Source of the DNA: Streptomyces agglomeratus
Lineage (GTDB): Bacteria; Actinomycetota; Actinomycetes; Streptomycetales; Streptomycetaceae
Assembly (NCBI RefSeq): GCF_001746415.1
Contig: NZ_MEHJ01000001.1
Span: 7,818,501-7,882,500 of the forward strand
Direction: 5' to 3'
DNA length: 64,000 nucleotides
A model generated the notes under the pieces. That model searched no databases and was not told the DNA's origin. It was given only the letters and a program-made list of their open reading frames with translations. The translations under genes and the position numbers were made by a program. This document shows positions 25,664 through 35,471 of the stretch, one piece after another. Each line of letters starts with the position of its first letter. The first letter of the stretch is position 1.

Positions 25664-27792
25664 TTACGGACGCTGCAGTCTGTCGAGCATGCTGCGCGCG
25701 AGGACGGTGTGGCGGTGTCCGGGCTCGAGGACGTGCTGTGCGTCGTTGAGGGTCTGCGTTAGTTCTTCACTCGCCTCCTCACTGTGACCTGCGGCAACCA
25801 GCGCTTGAGCCTTTTGCAGGCGGGTGTGAATGGCATGCGGGTGTTCGTGACCGAGGACGCGGCTGCGGTCGGTCACCAGTTGCGCGAACGCCGCAGTTGC
25901 TTCACTGGTCCGGCCGGCCCGGGCAGCAAAGGCTGCGTGGGTGCTGCGTATGGCAAGCATGTGCGGGTCGTCTGGCCCCAGAGATCGCTGGGCGTCCGTC
26001 AGAAGATGTTGGAGCTGCCGTTCAGCCTCGGCCAGATCGCCATGCAGGCTGGAGAACCAGATGAGGCTCCGCCGGACAGAGAGAACTTGGGGGTGGTCAG
26101 GCCCCTCCAGCCGTAACCGGTCGTCAAGTAGGTCACGCAGCTGCCGGATGGCCGTACAGGTCTCGCCCGCTTCCCCGGTGAAGTAGGCCTGCTGGTGCCG
26201 AGCAGCCAGCGTATCGGTGTGCTCGGGCCCCAAGGCCGCGGCGGCGTCGACCACTAAGGCACCGAATGCGGTCGAGGCTGCCTGCGGATCATCGGCCTCT
26301 CCGGTGAAGAACGCCCACTGATGGCGGGCAACCAGCGTATCGGGATGACACGGGCCGAGTTCGGCCTGTCTCCGCCGCACGATGCCCTCCAGCTCCCCGA
26401 CCGCCTGGCGCGGCCAGCCGCGGTCGCCGACCGCTATCGCCAGCAAGAAGTCCGCCCCAACTGCGCCCCCTGCGCGGGCGCGTTCGAGAGCCGCAGTCGC
26501 CCTCGACAGTTGACTTGCCTGGTGGGCGAGAAGCCCCATGTCGTAGGCATCAGCGGGCTCCACCCAGGACAGCAGCGTCTCCCAAAGATGATCCGGCACC
26601 GGAGGCAGTTCCGGTGCGTTCAGCAGATAGTCGAAGGCTATGTAGCCCTGGCTGTAATTCCCGATCAGGAGCCCGCTCGTGGCGTAGGCGGCCTTGCACG
26701 CCCACTGCATCGCCTCAGCGAAAGGTTCGGGCTGCAGGTCCGGCCCGCCGCGCTCAGCGAGATAGGGCAGATGGAGGTCCTGGAGCCACTGCCTGCTGGC
26801 CGACCGTCGTAGTCCCGACCGGCGACAGTCGACGGCTGCCGCCACGATGGCTGCGCCCCTCGGATTGGCCCCCGGCGCCCAGGCGTTCTCCCACGCAGCC
26901 AACAGCTCTGGACCGGCTGCGACAACTTCTGCAAGTCCGAACCGATCGCAGCTCTCCAAGGCCAGCCTGATTCGCGGATCCCCCTGGTGTGCCACAGCGC
27001 GCTGCCGTTCGGTCATGGACCAGTGGCGTTCCAGGCGGATCTTCACCGCCAGGTGCAGTACTTGGCGTTGGATCCGCCAGGCGTCCCGGTCAGATCCTGT
27101 CAGCCTGCTCTCCTCTCGAGCGTCATAGCGGCGGTACTCCTCCGACCGCATCGTCGCCAGCACCACGACACGGCCGGGCTTACCCTGAAGGAGACCGGCC
27201 AGCATGGATGTGGTCACCCCGTCGGAGCCCAGATAGTTCTCAAGATCGTCCAGCCACAGGACAGCACGTCGGCGACGCCGGGCAACCTCAATGGCAGGGG
27301 CGAGTGCTGTTCTGGCCATGGGCCGCACGAAAGCATGCCGAGGGAAGCAGGACCGCGCTACCTCGTATGCCAAACGGGTTTTGCCGGCAGTTGATTCACC
27401 CACGATGAGTACGAAGCCACCCTGTTCCAGTGTGCTTGCCGCAAGGAGGGCTCGGCATCGCGTTCCACGTACGGCGGCGCCGGCCGCTGATCGTGGTGTC
27501 CGTCTGCCGGATGCACACCAGCCAGTTCAGGACGGTCCAGCTGGTCAACCCTGAGAATGCCTCCCGACGCGGTCCGTAAGAGTGCGGCCACGTTCGGCTC
27601 GACGTGTTGCGGACGCATACGGTCCGCAACAAGGGTGTACACGGTCGTGACAGCCGCACCGATACCGGTGGCCAACGGACCAGATGTCCAGATAGCGGCG
27701 AGCGCCAAGGCGGAGGCACCGATTCCCACGGCCGTTAAGTACCTCAACCACCCATGAGTACGACTGCCGTTCTGCCGCAGATACGGTGACAC
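25664..27792 (-). pseudogene. Membrane-anchored P-loop NTPase with TPR repeats, one frameshift
   Basis: Proposed GTG start at 27792 after a G-run ribosome site. The N-terminal segment has two hydrophobic helices (LTAVGIGASALALAAIW and TGIGAAVTTVYTLV), then a linker. The frame shifts by one base near 27440, and the continuation supplies the P-loop GESTAGKTRLA and a Walker B-like AVLWLDDLEN. At least four tetratricopeptide repeats containing HPDTL/HxDTLxxR follow. The architecture is like the NB-ARC/TPR signalling ATPases common in streptomycetes. If the shift is a sequencing error, it is a ~705-residue membrane-tethered STAND-type protein. Otherwise the C-terminal 579 codons could still be translated from an internal start, but without a membrane anchor. 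Confidence 0.6.
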
Positions 27793-27862
27793 GCTGCCCC
27801 CCCGTTGCGTGACGTTGCTTCCATTCTCGCCACCGTGTCGGGCATGTCGAGGGGACGGCCGG

Positions 27863-28303
27863 TTACATGACCGAGATGAGGCCTTCTCTGTGCGGCAGGA
27901 GGCACGGAGAATCCGGCTCCCCGTCCGCGCCCGCCCGGTCTTGTCCTCTCGCTGACCGGGCGGGCGGTTGCCACCCCGGGTCTGGCCCTGTCCACTCCTC
28001 GCCCAGCGAAGGAGTCCATCCGTCCCAGAGCACGTGATCACTCTCGCGCCGGACGCTCACATACAGAACGCCGAAGCAGCCGTCGGTGCACGATGCCTCG
28101 GCCAGCCGAACCTCATGCGGCTTTGACGTAGTAGTGAGAGGACCGCCCGGCACCAAGAGGTACTCAGGTTCTTCGCCCAGCCCCTTCGTGAACGCGTCAG
28201 CCAGGATGGCACTCCCATCAACCAGCGCTCGAACCTCGACCTTTGCGCCCCTGGGATCGGGAACAGCAACGCGAAGGGCGAGGCAACGCTTCTGATCAGT
28301 CAT
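27863..28303 (-). CDS. Conserved hypothetical streptomycete protein
   Basis: A 146-residue product from MTDQKRCLALRVAVPDPRGA. The central block (YLLVPGGPL then EVRLAEASCTDGCFGVLYVSVRR) has the conserved CTxGCxGxLYVxVRR motif of a widespread actinobacterial family of unknown function, with two close cysteines. The last 40 residues are low-complexity and may be beyond a frame break. It is divergent from the acetyltransferase to the right. Confidence 0.5.
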   Translation of the reverse strand: MTDQKRCLALRVAVPDPRGAKVEVRALVDGSAILADAFTKGLGEEPEYLLVPGGPLTTTSKPHEVRLAEASCTDGCFGVLYVSVRRESDHVLWDGWTPSLGEEWTGPDPGWQPPARSARGQDRAGADGEPDSPCLLPHREGLISVM

Positions 28304-28576
28304 CGGACGATTGTCGGCCGCGCCCCGCACCGCGCGTCGCGTCGCGTCGCGTCAATTCTCACCACCGACCCCCTCCGACGGGACCACCCACGATGGCGCA
28401 GACCCGGGACATGAGGATGTCACCGGCCGTCCGCCCTGTCCGCGCCGGGCGACCTCGCCTTCGGCTTGGCCGACGGGTCGGGCTCGCGGGGCAGGTGCGA
28501 ACGGGCGCGCTCTGAGGTCCGGCAGGAGTTGAGCCGCCGTGGTGTAGTCCCTGTCTCGGCTCGTTACGGTACGGGG

Positions 28577-29086
28577 ATGATCGACATCCGTCCCGCCACC
28601 CCCGACGACGCCCCCGCCCTTGCCGCCGCTGTCATGCGTAACCGGGACCGCATGCGGCCGTGGGAGCCGTACCGCCCCCAGGGCTACTACACGGTCGAGG
28701 GGCAGGCGCAGCGGCTCGCCGACGGTGCCAAGCGCTGGTTCGCGCTCGGCAGGGAGGCAATCGTCGGCGTCGCCACCCTTTCCGGGATCGCCCTCGGGCC
28801 CCTCCGCAGCGCCTCCCTCGGCTACTGGATCGACGGCGCCTACACCGGCCGCGGCCTGGCAACCAACCTCGTCGACGAGGTCTGCCGCGCCGCCCGCGAA
28901 CAGCTCGGCCTGCACCGGATCGAGGCCGGGACCCTCCTCGACAACCACGCCTCCCAGCGCGTCCTTGCCAAGAGCGGCTTCGAACGCATCGGCACCGCGC
29001 CCCGCTACCTCCACATCGACGGCACCTGGCGCGACCACTACCTTTTCCAGCGCATCCTGCACGACGATGCGCCGTCGCAGGGGTAA
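28577..29086 (+). CDS. GNAT-family N-acetyltransferase (RimJ/RimL type)
   Basis: A 169-residue protein beginning MIDIRPATPDDAPALAAAV. The acetyl-CoA-binding loop is GYWIDGAYTGRGLATNLVD around residues 88-106, followed by the family-typical NHASQRVLAKSGF and a terminal RDHYLFQRI. These enzymes acetylate amino groups of proteins, peptides or antibiotics. It ends 3 bp before the stop of the convergent lysine-rich gene, with no separate terminator seen. The substrate is unknown. Confidence 0.85.
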   Translation: MIDIRPATPDDAPALAAAVMRNRDRMRPWEPYRPQGYYTVEGQAQRLADGAKRWFALGREAIVGVATLSGIALGPLRSASLGYWIDGAYTGRGLATNLVDEVCRAAREQLGLHRIEAGTLLDNHASQRVLAKSGFERIGTAPRYLHIDGTWRDHYLFQRILHDDAPSQG

Positions 29087-29089
29087 GTC

Positions 29090-29764
29090 CTAGGCGTCCG
29101 CCGTGACCTTCTCGCTCGCCTTCTCGGCGGCTGCCTCGGGCACCGATTCGACTGTGCGGCCCGTGGGCGCCGTGTACATCACCGAGTTCTGCTTGTTCTC
29201 CTTCTCGACCATCCCCTTCTTCACGAGGCTTTCCAGGCTGTTGCGCACCACCTGGATCGAGGCCGACCGGCGGTGCTTGTCCGCGAGTTCGGTGTGGACC
29301 TCGCGGGCCAGGTGCGGGTGCCCGGGCTGGGTGCGCAGGATGCTCAGAACGACCTCGTGCAGCGGCGGCTCGGCACGCTTGGCGGTCTCGGCCACGTGCT
29401 GGGTCGCCTTCTCGACGGTCGTCTTCTTGACGGTCGCCTTGTCACCACCAGCCTTCGCCTTCGGCGCATGCGTCCTCTTGGCGGGGGTCTTGGCGCGCGT
29501 GGTCTTCTTCTTGGCATTGGAAGGGACAGGGGTTGCCTTGGCAGCTTCCCGCCGTTGCTGCGGCACCGTCTGGGAGGCCGCTGCCTTGGCCGGTGCGCCG
29601 GCCTTCTTTGCCTCGAGCTGCTGCAACAGCCATGCCTCGTCGGCCTGCAGCTGCTTCAGACGTTCCGCCAGCCTCTCTTGCTCCTCGCGGTTCGCCGCAA
29701 GATCGGCGCCGTACTGCTGCGCGTACTTGCTCTGGATGGGGGTGTTGTCCGGCTCTTCGGCCAC
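29090..29764 (-). CDS. Lysine-rich winged-helix DNA-binding protein
   Basis: A 224-residue protein in three parts. Residues 1-55 are an Ala/Glu/Gln-rich coiled coil. Residues 56-125 are a basic, histone-H1-like linker full of Lys, Ala, Pro and Thr (KKKTTRAKTPAKRTHAPKA). Residues 130-200 are a winged-helix domain (PPLHEVVLSILRTQPGHPHL, then VVRNSLESLVKKGMVEKE). This suggests a nucleoid-associated or regulatory DNA-binding protein. It has no close named relative that I can identify. It converges on the acetyltransferase gene. Confidence 0.65.
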   Translation of the reverse strand: MAEEPDNTPIQSKYAQQYGADLAANREEQERLAERLKQLQADEAWLLQQLEAKKAGAPAKAAASQTVPQQRREAAKATPVPSNAKKKTTRAKTPAKRTHAPKAKAGGDKATVKKTTVEKATQHVAETAKRAEPPLHEVVLSILRTQPGHPHLAREVHTELADKHRRSASIQVVRNSLESLVKKGMVEKENKQNSVMYTAPTGRTVESVPEAAAEKASEKVTADA

Positions 29765-30017
29765 AGCAACTCACTCTCTTCGTACCTGATGGATGCTGCC
29801 GGATGCTACCCACCGCGCGTGGCTGTTGTTGCCGCCCGGTCGCAATGCCCTTCCTGCGGGTACACGGACTTCGCGTTGCTGGCCGCACACCGGCGGAGCA
29901 GGCGCGAACGCCGAGAATCCGCCATACGTACCTGTTGCCGGGGGCGCCCGGGGGGCTGCTCCCTGGCAGCGTCATAGGCTCACGACGGGGGCAAGCCTCG
30001 ATGGGGGAGGGGACGGC

Positions 30018-30311
30018 ATGACGAGTATGAGGGTCCACTGGAGTGACGCAGCGGCCTGCCGGGGCACCGATCCGGACGAACTCTTCGCGAACACCGCGGG
30101 GCAGAAACGGGCCAAGACCATCTGCGCCGGGTGCCCGGTCCGCACCGAGTGCCTCGCTGAAGCTCTCGACAACCAGGTCGAGTTCGGCGTGTGGGGCGGC
30201 ATGACAGAACGCGAGCGCAGGACGCTGCTGCGCCGCAAACCCGACGTCGTCTCCTGGCGGAAAGTACTCCACGAAGCGCGCCGCGAACACGAGCAGCCGC
30301 ACGCAAGCTGA
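30018..30311 (+). CDS. WhiB-family iron-sulfur transcription factor
   Basis: A 97-residue protein with the four cluster-ligating cysteines Cys14, Cys36, Cys39 and Cys45 (ACRG, ICAGCPVRTEC) and the GVWGG turn (around residue 58). A basic C-terminus contains ERERRTLLRR. Wbl proteins bind a [4Fe-4S] cluster and the housekeeping sigma factor to control development, antibiotic resistance or redox response. The ATG follows GGGAGGGGACGGC. It stands alone with long flanks, so its target is not evident from context. Confidence 0.88.
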   Translation: MTSMRVHWSDAAACRGTDPDELFANTAGQKRAKTICAGCPVRTECLAEALDNQVEFGVWGGMTERERRTLLRRKPDVVSWRKVLHEARREHEQPHAS

Positions 30312-30638
30312 CGCCCTTCGCTGAGCTCCGTCACCGTCCAAGGGCGCGGGCCCGTACCGGCCACGGGCCCTGCCGCGCTGGGCTGTCTTCGAGCTGCATG
30401 TGCCGCCCGGACCCGTCTGGGACGGCGAGCGCACAACGAGCCAAAGCCCCCGAGGGCTGGGACGATGTCCGAACTGACGGCGCTGGATGGCAACGCGACG
30501 CAGTACGCCCTGCGCGTGCGGGACAGGTGCGCCCGAGGCGTCTGAGACGTCTCGCTGACGGGGTGAGCAGCTGGGGGCGTTCCCGCCCACGGGAGGAGTT
30601 CGCACGCCGCCGACCCGCACGACCACATCAAAGCCGAG
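30312..30638. other. Stretch without a recognised gene
   Basis: No family resemblance is seen in any frame. The last ~40 bases are in frame with the following gene, so its true start may lie slightly upstream of 30639. Confidence 0.2.
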
Positions 30639-31139
30639 GTGGAGCAACGGCTCGAGCGCGCACTCCAGGACGCCGAAGCACGCGCCGCAGCGCTGTGTGA
30701 TCGTCTGCGCAAGGGTGCCGAAAGCCGCGCCTTGCCGCACCAGCAGCCGCAGGCACCGCATTCCCGGGCGCAGGAGCAGTCCACCGCCGCCCGGCACACC
30801 GGGACGATTGCGTCCGCCCGGGCTGGGGTCGAGGCCGTCGCGGCAGACGCCGTCCGGCAAGGTCACGTGTACCTCCGCGAGGTCGTGCGCAACCAGGCCG
30901 AGCCCGTGAGCGAGCCTGTGTTCCACGACGAGCTGCCGGAGATCAAGCTGCCCAGCAGCGCCCGGGAACTGCTGGACTATCCGGGCGTCGCGTCCAACAG
31001 CACCCTGGCACCGCCGGAGACGGTCAGCTGCGAGGACCTCGAGCGCCGGTGGACCACGGTCCAGTCCGGTCCGGTCGCGCCACACACCGAGCGGCTGCAC
31101 GTCGTGCACGGCGAGGACACCGGGGCAGGTGGGGCCTGA
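30639..31139 (+). CDS. Hypothetical coiled-coil protein
   Basis: A 166-codon frame from a GTG. Residues 1-25 are an amphipathic helix (MEQRLERALQDAEARAAAL). The centre is Ala/Gln-rich, and the C-terminal third has an ordered-looking block (FHDELPEIKLPSSARELLDY). Its stop overlaps the ATG of the next gene (ATGA-type overlap), which supports translation. I recognise no family. It could be an accessory gene of a mobile element. Confidence 0.42.
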   Translation: MEQRLERALQDAEARAAALCDRLRKGAESRALPHQQPQAPHSRAQEQSTAARHTGTIASARAGVEAVAADAVRQGHVYLREVVRNQAEPVSEPVFHDELPEIKLPSSARELLDYPGVASNSTLAPPETVSCEDLERRWTTVQSGPVAPHTERLHVVHGEDTGAGGA

Positions 31140-31858
31140 TGTCCTGGACCAGGAAAAGCGTTCACCTTCGCGGGGTCTCCGCGCGCGTGCCGGGCCGCAC
31201 TCATCCGATGCCGGTGCCCTCGCGGCCGCCTGCCCCGCGCGGCACGGCTCCGGTGCGACTGCCAGGAGTGACCGGTGCCTCACCGGCCGTCATCGAGGAC
31301 CGCTTCCGGCACCTCGTGATGATCCTCGCCATCGATGACAGCGGCAGCACCTACGGCTTCTACGGCACCGACCCGCGCGGCGTCCGGTACGCCGTCACCG
31401 CGGACGCCGATCGGGGCGCTCTCCTCGGGACGATCGGCCGCCAGATCCTCACTGGCCTGCTCCCTCCCCGGCGGCAACGGCTCAGCACCCGCAAGGTCAA
31501 GTCGCCGATGTCCCGCCACAGCGAGCGCCACGCCGACGGTCGGCCCGATACCAGCCGAACCGTCACCCGCCTCGACGTCACCGTCCTCGAACCCGTGGAC
31601 CAGTCACCCGCGCCACCCACAGCCTCCCGGGACGACCGGCACGCCGCCCCCGCCGCACGGCGCCGACACCGCATCCTGACCCTGCTCCAGGAAGAACCCA
31701 CGCGCCTGTGGCAGCCCCGTGAAATCGCCGACCGCTTCGGTGACGTCACCCTGGAGACCATGTACAGAGTGAACCGGTGGGCCGTCAGCGGCCTCATCCA
31801 CAAACTCGGCCCCGGCCTCTACGCCGCAACACCATGGTCCCCAGGCCCACTTGCGTGA
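31139..31858 (+). CDS. Hypothetical protein with C-terminal winged helix
   Basis: A 239-residue product. A central block (HLVMILAIDDSGSTYGFYG, YAVTADADRGALLGTIGRQI) looks like a small alpha/beta domain. The last 60 residues (RRRHRILTLLQEEPTRLW, REIADRFGDVTLETMYR, NRWAVSGLIHKLGPGLY) look like a winged helix-turn-helix in which a short recognition helix precedes a Leu-Gly-Pro-Gly-Leu-Tyr wing. It is translationally coupled to the preceding coiled-coil gene. It is possibly a DNA-binding regulator. The family is unknown. Confidence 0.5.
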   Translation: MSWTRKSVHLRGVSARVPGRTHPMPVPSRPPAPRGTAPVRLPGVTGASPAVIEDRFRHLVMILAIDDSGSTYGFYGTDPRGVRYAVTADADRGALLGTIGRQILTGLLPPRRQRLSTRKVKSPMSRHSERHADGRPDTSRTVTRLDVTVLEPVDQSPAPPTASRDDRHAAPAARRRHRILTLLQEEPTRLWQPREIADRFGDVTLETMYRVNRWAVSGLIHKLGPGLYAATPWSPGPLA

Positions 31859-32144
31859 CCTGCGAAAACGTTAACTAGCCGGCCTTGGGGGAGGCCCCGC
31901 TGACCCATCGGGCAGCCTCAACCCGGTGAACCAATGCGGTCACAGCACGGGGGTGGGCGGCCGTCGGGTCCGCCGCCGTACCGGCAAAGATCCAATGGGA
32001 CGGGGCGGACGCCGCGCCGGCCCGTTCGTCCGGCCGTGCAAGATGACGTGTGCACGACATTTGCCTGGTTTGCGTGAATTGTCATCCTATGGGAGTGCGG
32101 CTAGCGTGGCAGGAGTAAGCCTCGTCTGCTCCGCGGAGGCCGTT
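31859..32144. promoter_or_regulatory. Upstream region of the FAD oxidase with an IS-end-like repeat
   Basis: It contains ATGCGGTCACAGCAC at 31933-31947, which recurs in the same orientation at 34026-34040 beyond the oxidase gene. A weak promoter candidate is TTGCCT (32061-32066), an 18-bp spacer, then TCCTAT (32085-32090). Nothing else is recognised. Confidence 0.35.
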
Positions 32145-33548
32145 ATGACCTGGCTCACCGATCGTGCCGTCGGCTCGCTCAGGGAGCGGATCAGGGGAGA
32201 CGTCCTCGGGCCGGAGCATCCTGAGTACGACGCCGCCCGCTCCGTGGCCAACGGAGCCATCGACCACCGCCCCGCCCTGCTGGTCCGCTGCGTCGAACCC
32301 GCGGATGTCGCCGCCGCACTGTCCTTCGCCCGTGACGAGCACCTCGAGGTGTCGGTGCGCGGTGGGGGGCACAACCCGGCGGGTGCCGCCGTCTGCCCCG
32401 ACGGGCTGGTCGTCGACCTGACCGCGATGCACGCCGTCACGGTCGACCCCGAGGCCCGCACCGCCCGCTGCGGCGGCGGAGCCACCCTCGCCCAGCTCGA
32501 CGCCGCCACCCAGGCACACGGCCTCGCCGTGCCGGCCGGCACCATCAGCCACACGGGCGTCGGCGGCCTGACCCTGGGCGGTGGCATGGGCTGGCTCACC
32601 CGCCAGCACGGACTGACCGTCGACAATCTGCTGGGCGCTGAGGTGGTGCTGGCCAACGGCACCCTGGTGCACGCGTCGGCGGAGGAGAACCCGGACCTGT
32701 TCTGGGCGCTGCGCGGCGGCGGTGGGAACTTCGGGGTGGTCACGGCCTTCGACTTCGGGCTGCACGCGGTCGGGCCCGAGGTGCACGTCGGTGTCTTCTT
32801 CTGGGACATGTCGGTGGGCCGCGAGGCGATGGAGCTGATCCGCGAGGTAGTTCCGACGCTGCCACCGAGGCACAGTGTGCTGGTCGGCATCGGGCTGAAC
32901 GCCCCGCCAGAGCCCTTCGTACCGGTCGAGCACCGCGGCAAGCTCGGCCACGCACTGATCATCGGAGGCTTCGGCGGCGCGGAGGAGCATGCCGCCGCGG
33001 CCGCCCTGCTGGACGGTGGGCCGCCGAGGCTCTTCGAGATGCGGACCCCGCTGCCCTACACCCACCTGCAGAGCATGCTCGACGACGCCTCGCCGTACGG
33101 GATCCTCGACTACGAGAAGGGGATCCCCATCACGGAGTTGAGCGACGACGTGATCGCGCTGCTGAACGAGTACCTGCGGCGCAAGACCTCGCCGCTGACC
33201 TTCTGCCCGACCTTCCGGCTGGACGGCGCCTTCACCGAGGTCGACGAGGACGCCACGGCCTACGGAAGCCCGCGCGAACCCGGCTACATGATGGGCCTCA
33301 CCGCCCTCACCTTCGACCCGGAGGAGCTGGTGGCCGACACCGCCTGGGTCAGGGCGCTGTGGACCGAGCTGCTGCCGCACGCAGTCGGCCCCGGTGGCTA
33401 CGTCAACTTCATGACCGAGATCGAGAAGGACCGCGTCCGGGCGTCCTACGGGCCGGAGAAGTACCAGCGGCTGGCCCGGATCAAGTCCAAGTACGACCCG
33501 GAGAACGTCTTCCACCGGAACGCCAACGTCGCCCCCGTCGCAGCCTGA
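32145..33548 (+). CDS. Berberine-bridge-type FAD-dependent oxidoreductase
   Basis: A 467-residue flavoprotein of the VAO/BBE superfamily. The PP-loop RGGGHNPAG (72-80) has His76, the usual 8-alpha covalent FAD ligand. The second FAD segment is TGVGGLTLGGGMGWLTRQHG with no Cys at the 6-S-cysteinyl position, so a singly linked or non-covalent flavin is expected. The C-terminus has the BBE tail ending YDPENVFHRN. Such enzymes oxidise alcohols, sugars or amines in secondary metabolism. GGAGGCCGTT precedes the ATG. The gene lies between two copies of a 15-bp repeat and next to IS remnants, which hints at transfer. Confidence 0.85.
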   Translation: MTWLTDRAVGSLRERIRGDVLGPEHPEYDAARSVANGAIDHRPALLVRCVEPADVAAALSFARDEHLEVSVRGGGHNPAGAAVCPDGLVVDLTAMHAVTVDPEARTARCGGGATLAQLDAATQAHGLAVPAGTISHTGVGGLTLGGGMGWLTRQHGLTVDNLLGAEVVLANGTLVHASAEENPDLFWALRGGGGNFGVVTAFDFGLHAVGPEVHVGVFFWDMSVGREAMELIREVVPTLPPRHSVLVGIGLNAPPEPFVPVEHRGKLGHALIIGGFGGAEEHAAAAALLDGGPPRLFEMRTPLPYTHLQSMLDDASPYGILDYEKGIPITELSDDVIALLNEYLRRKTSPLTFCPTFRLDGAFTEVDEDATAYGSPREPGYMMGLTALTFDPEELVADTAWVRALWTELLPHAVGPGGYVNFMTEIEKDRVRASYGPEKYQRLARIKSKYDPENVFHRNANVAPVAA

Positions 33549-33599
33549 CACACCGTCACGCGCGAGGCCCCCGGCGACCTCTTGGTGGCGCCGGGGGGC

Positions 33600-34038
33600 C
33601 TCGTCCGTTCACTGCTTGCCGAGTGGAACCTGTTCAGCAGGTCTGCTCCTACGTCACCATTGGTGTCGCGTTCGGGGTCGGTGGACTCCTTCCAGGTCTT
33701 GTGCGCTGGAAGGTGACCCCGCGTCGGGCGAGCAGGCAGAGCAGGGCCTCGCGGGCGATCCGGATCACCCGATCGTGGACGCGGCGCAGATGGGCAGCGA
33801 GGATCCAGGCAGGCCAGGCCGATCTCGTTGAACCGGTGGATGGCGTCCCGGACGGTGTTCTCGTCCGCCGCCACCAGCCGGGCGATGACCGGCACCCGGT
33901 TGCCGCCAGCCGGGGCCGGCAGCATCATCACCCGCCGGTAGCGCACCGAACTGGTACTTCCCCGCCGCACGATCGTTGTAACGGCTGGCCGCCTCAGCAG
34001 GGCCAACCACAAGCCGGCGAACTTATGCGGTCACAGCA
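33600..34038 (-). mobile_element. IS630-type transposase remnant with internal deletion
   Basis: The minus strand encodes SVRYRRVMMLPAPAGG, RVPVIARLVAADENTVRDAI and HRFNEIGLACLDPR, the helix-turn-helix of an IS630-type transposase. After a break near 33780 it continues DRVIRIAREALLCLLARRGV and, in another frame, KTWKESTDPERD, so the middle is deleted and the catalytic domain is missing. The right end finishes with the ATGCGGTCACAGCAC repeat, probably an IS end. Confidence 0.65.
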
Positions 34039-35471
34039 CTAGTAGTACTTCGTTAGGTTGATTTGATCTCGGGCTGCCGGGTTGGGCATGCTGCTCTGAT
34101 GGAGCTGGGGGAGATCGAGCAACTCCGGGGCGAGCTGGGCGAGTTCGTGGCTGAGGTGTTCGCGTCGGTGCCGCGGAGGGATCAGCGGGCGAAGGGTGAC
34201 TGCTACCTGCGGGGGTTGATGCTGGACGGTCGCAGGAAGTCGATCCAGCCGATGGCCGAGCGGCTGCCGGACGGCGACATGCAGGCCTTGCAGCAGTTCG
34301 TGAACCAGTCTCCGTGGGACCACGTGGCGGTGTTGCGGGCGGTAGCCGTCAAGACGGTTCCCGTCGTCGATCCGATGGTGTGGGTGATCGACGATGTGTC
34401 GTTCCCCAAGGACGGGAAGATGTCGGTGGGGGTGGCCCGGCAGTGGTGCGGGGCGTTGGGCAAGCAGTCGAACTGCCAGGTCGCGGTCAGCCTGCACGCC
34501 GCGTCCGACACCGCTTCCGTGCCGATCTCGTGGCGGCTGTTCCTGCCGGCCGAGTGGCAGGACGACACCGCGCCGGGCCAAGGCGGGGGTGCCCGAGGAG
34601 GTGGGGCACCGGGAGAAGTGGCGTCTGGCCCTGGACCTGATCGACGAGGCGATCGGCTGGGGCCTGGAACCCAAGGTGATCGTCGCGGATGCCGGGTACG
34701 GCCAGAACAACGCCTTCCGGCAGGCTCTGGCCGACCGTGGTCTGGACTTCGTCGTCGCCGTCCGGGCGGATGAATCCGCTCACCCGGCCGACGCTGTCCC
34801 CACCGCCCCCGCCTGGAGCGGAACCGGACGCAAACCCGCTGTCCGCTACCGCACCAAGGCTTCCTCCCTGAAGGACCTGGCCACCGGGACCGGACGCAAG
34901 GCATACCGGCAGGCCACTTGGCGCACCGGTTCGCGCGGTGCGATGCGCTCAAGATTCAAAGTCGAGACGGTGCGTCCGGCCGGCGTCGCGGCCCGCAGGC
35001 ACGCCATCGCCCGGGCTGGCGGCTCCACCGCCTGGGACGGTGTTCTGCCCACGGCGACACTGCTGAGCGAGTGGCCCACCGGCGAGAAAGCGCCCACCGA
35101 GTACTGGCTGACCAGCCTGCCCGCCGACACCCCGCTGCGGCAACTGGCCCGACTCGCGAAGATGCGCTGGAGGATCGAGCACGACTACCGCGAGATGAAG
35201 CACGGCCTGGGACTGGACCACTTCGAAGGCCGCACCTGGCGCGGCTGGCACCACCACGCCACCCTCGTCACCGCCGCCCACGCCTTCTGCACCCTCCGCC
35301 GCCTGGACCCAAAAGCAACAGCGCCGGCCTGACCTTCTACCAGGTCCTCCACACCATGCAGGACCTGTTGCTCTGCTGGACCGGCGCATGCCCCACCTGC
35401 CATCGCCAGTTACCACCCCGAAGGCGAAGACAACAGACCCTCTCCAGCCCGACCTAACGAAGTACTACTAG
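34039..35471 (+). mobile_element. IS701-family element with frameshifted transposase
   Basis: Perfect 16-bp terminal inverted repeats, TAGTACTTCGTTAGGT at 34043-34058 and its complement at 35452-35467, are flanked by CTAG on both sides (34039-34042 and 35468-35471), a 4-bp target duplication. The transposase starts at 34099 (MELGEIEQLRGELGEFVAEV) and has WVIDDVSFPKDG with the first catalytic Asp. A one-base shift near 34580 moves the rest (KVIVADAGYG, then MRWRIEHDYREMKHGLGLDH with the catalytic Glu) to another frame, ending at 35332. The element is recent by its perfect ends but probably cannot move by itself. Confidence 0.88.

Noticed and set aside
32082..33551. 489-codon minus-strand frame opposite the FAD oxidase
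   Set aside because: Antisense shadow of an unambiguous BBE-type gene.
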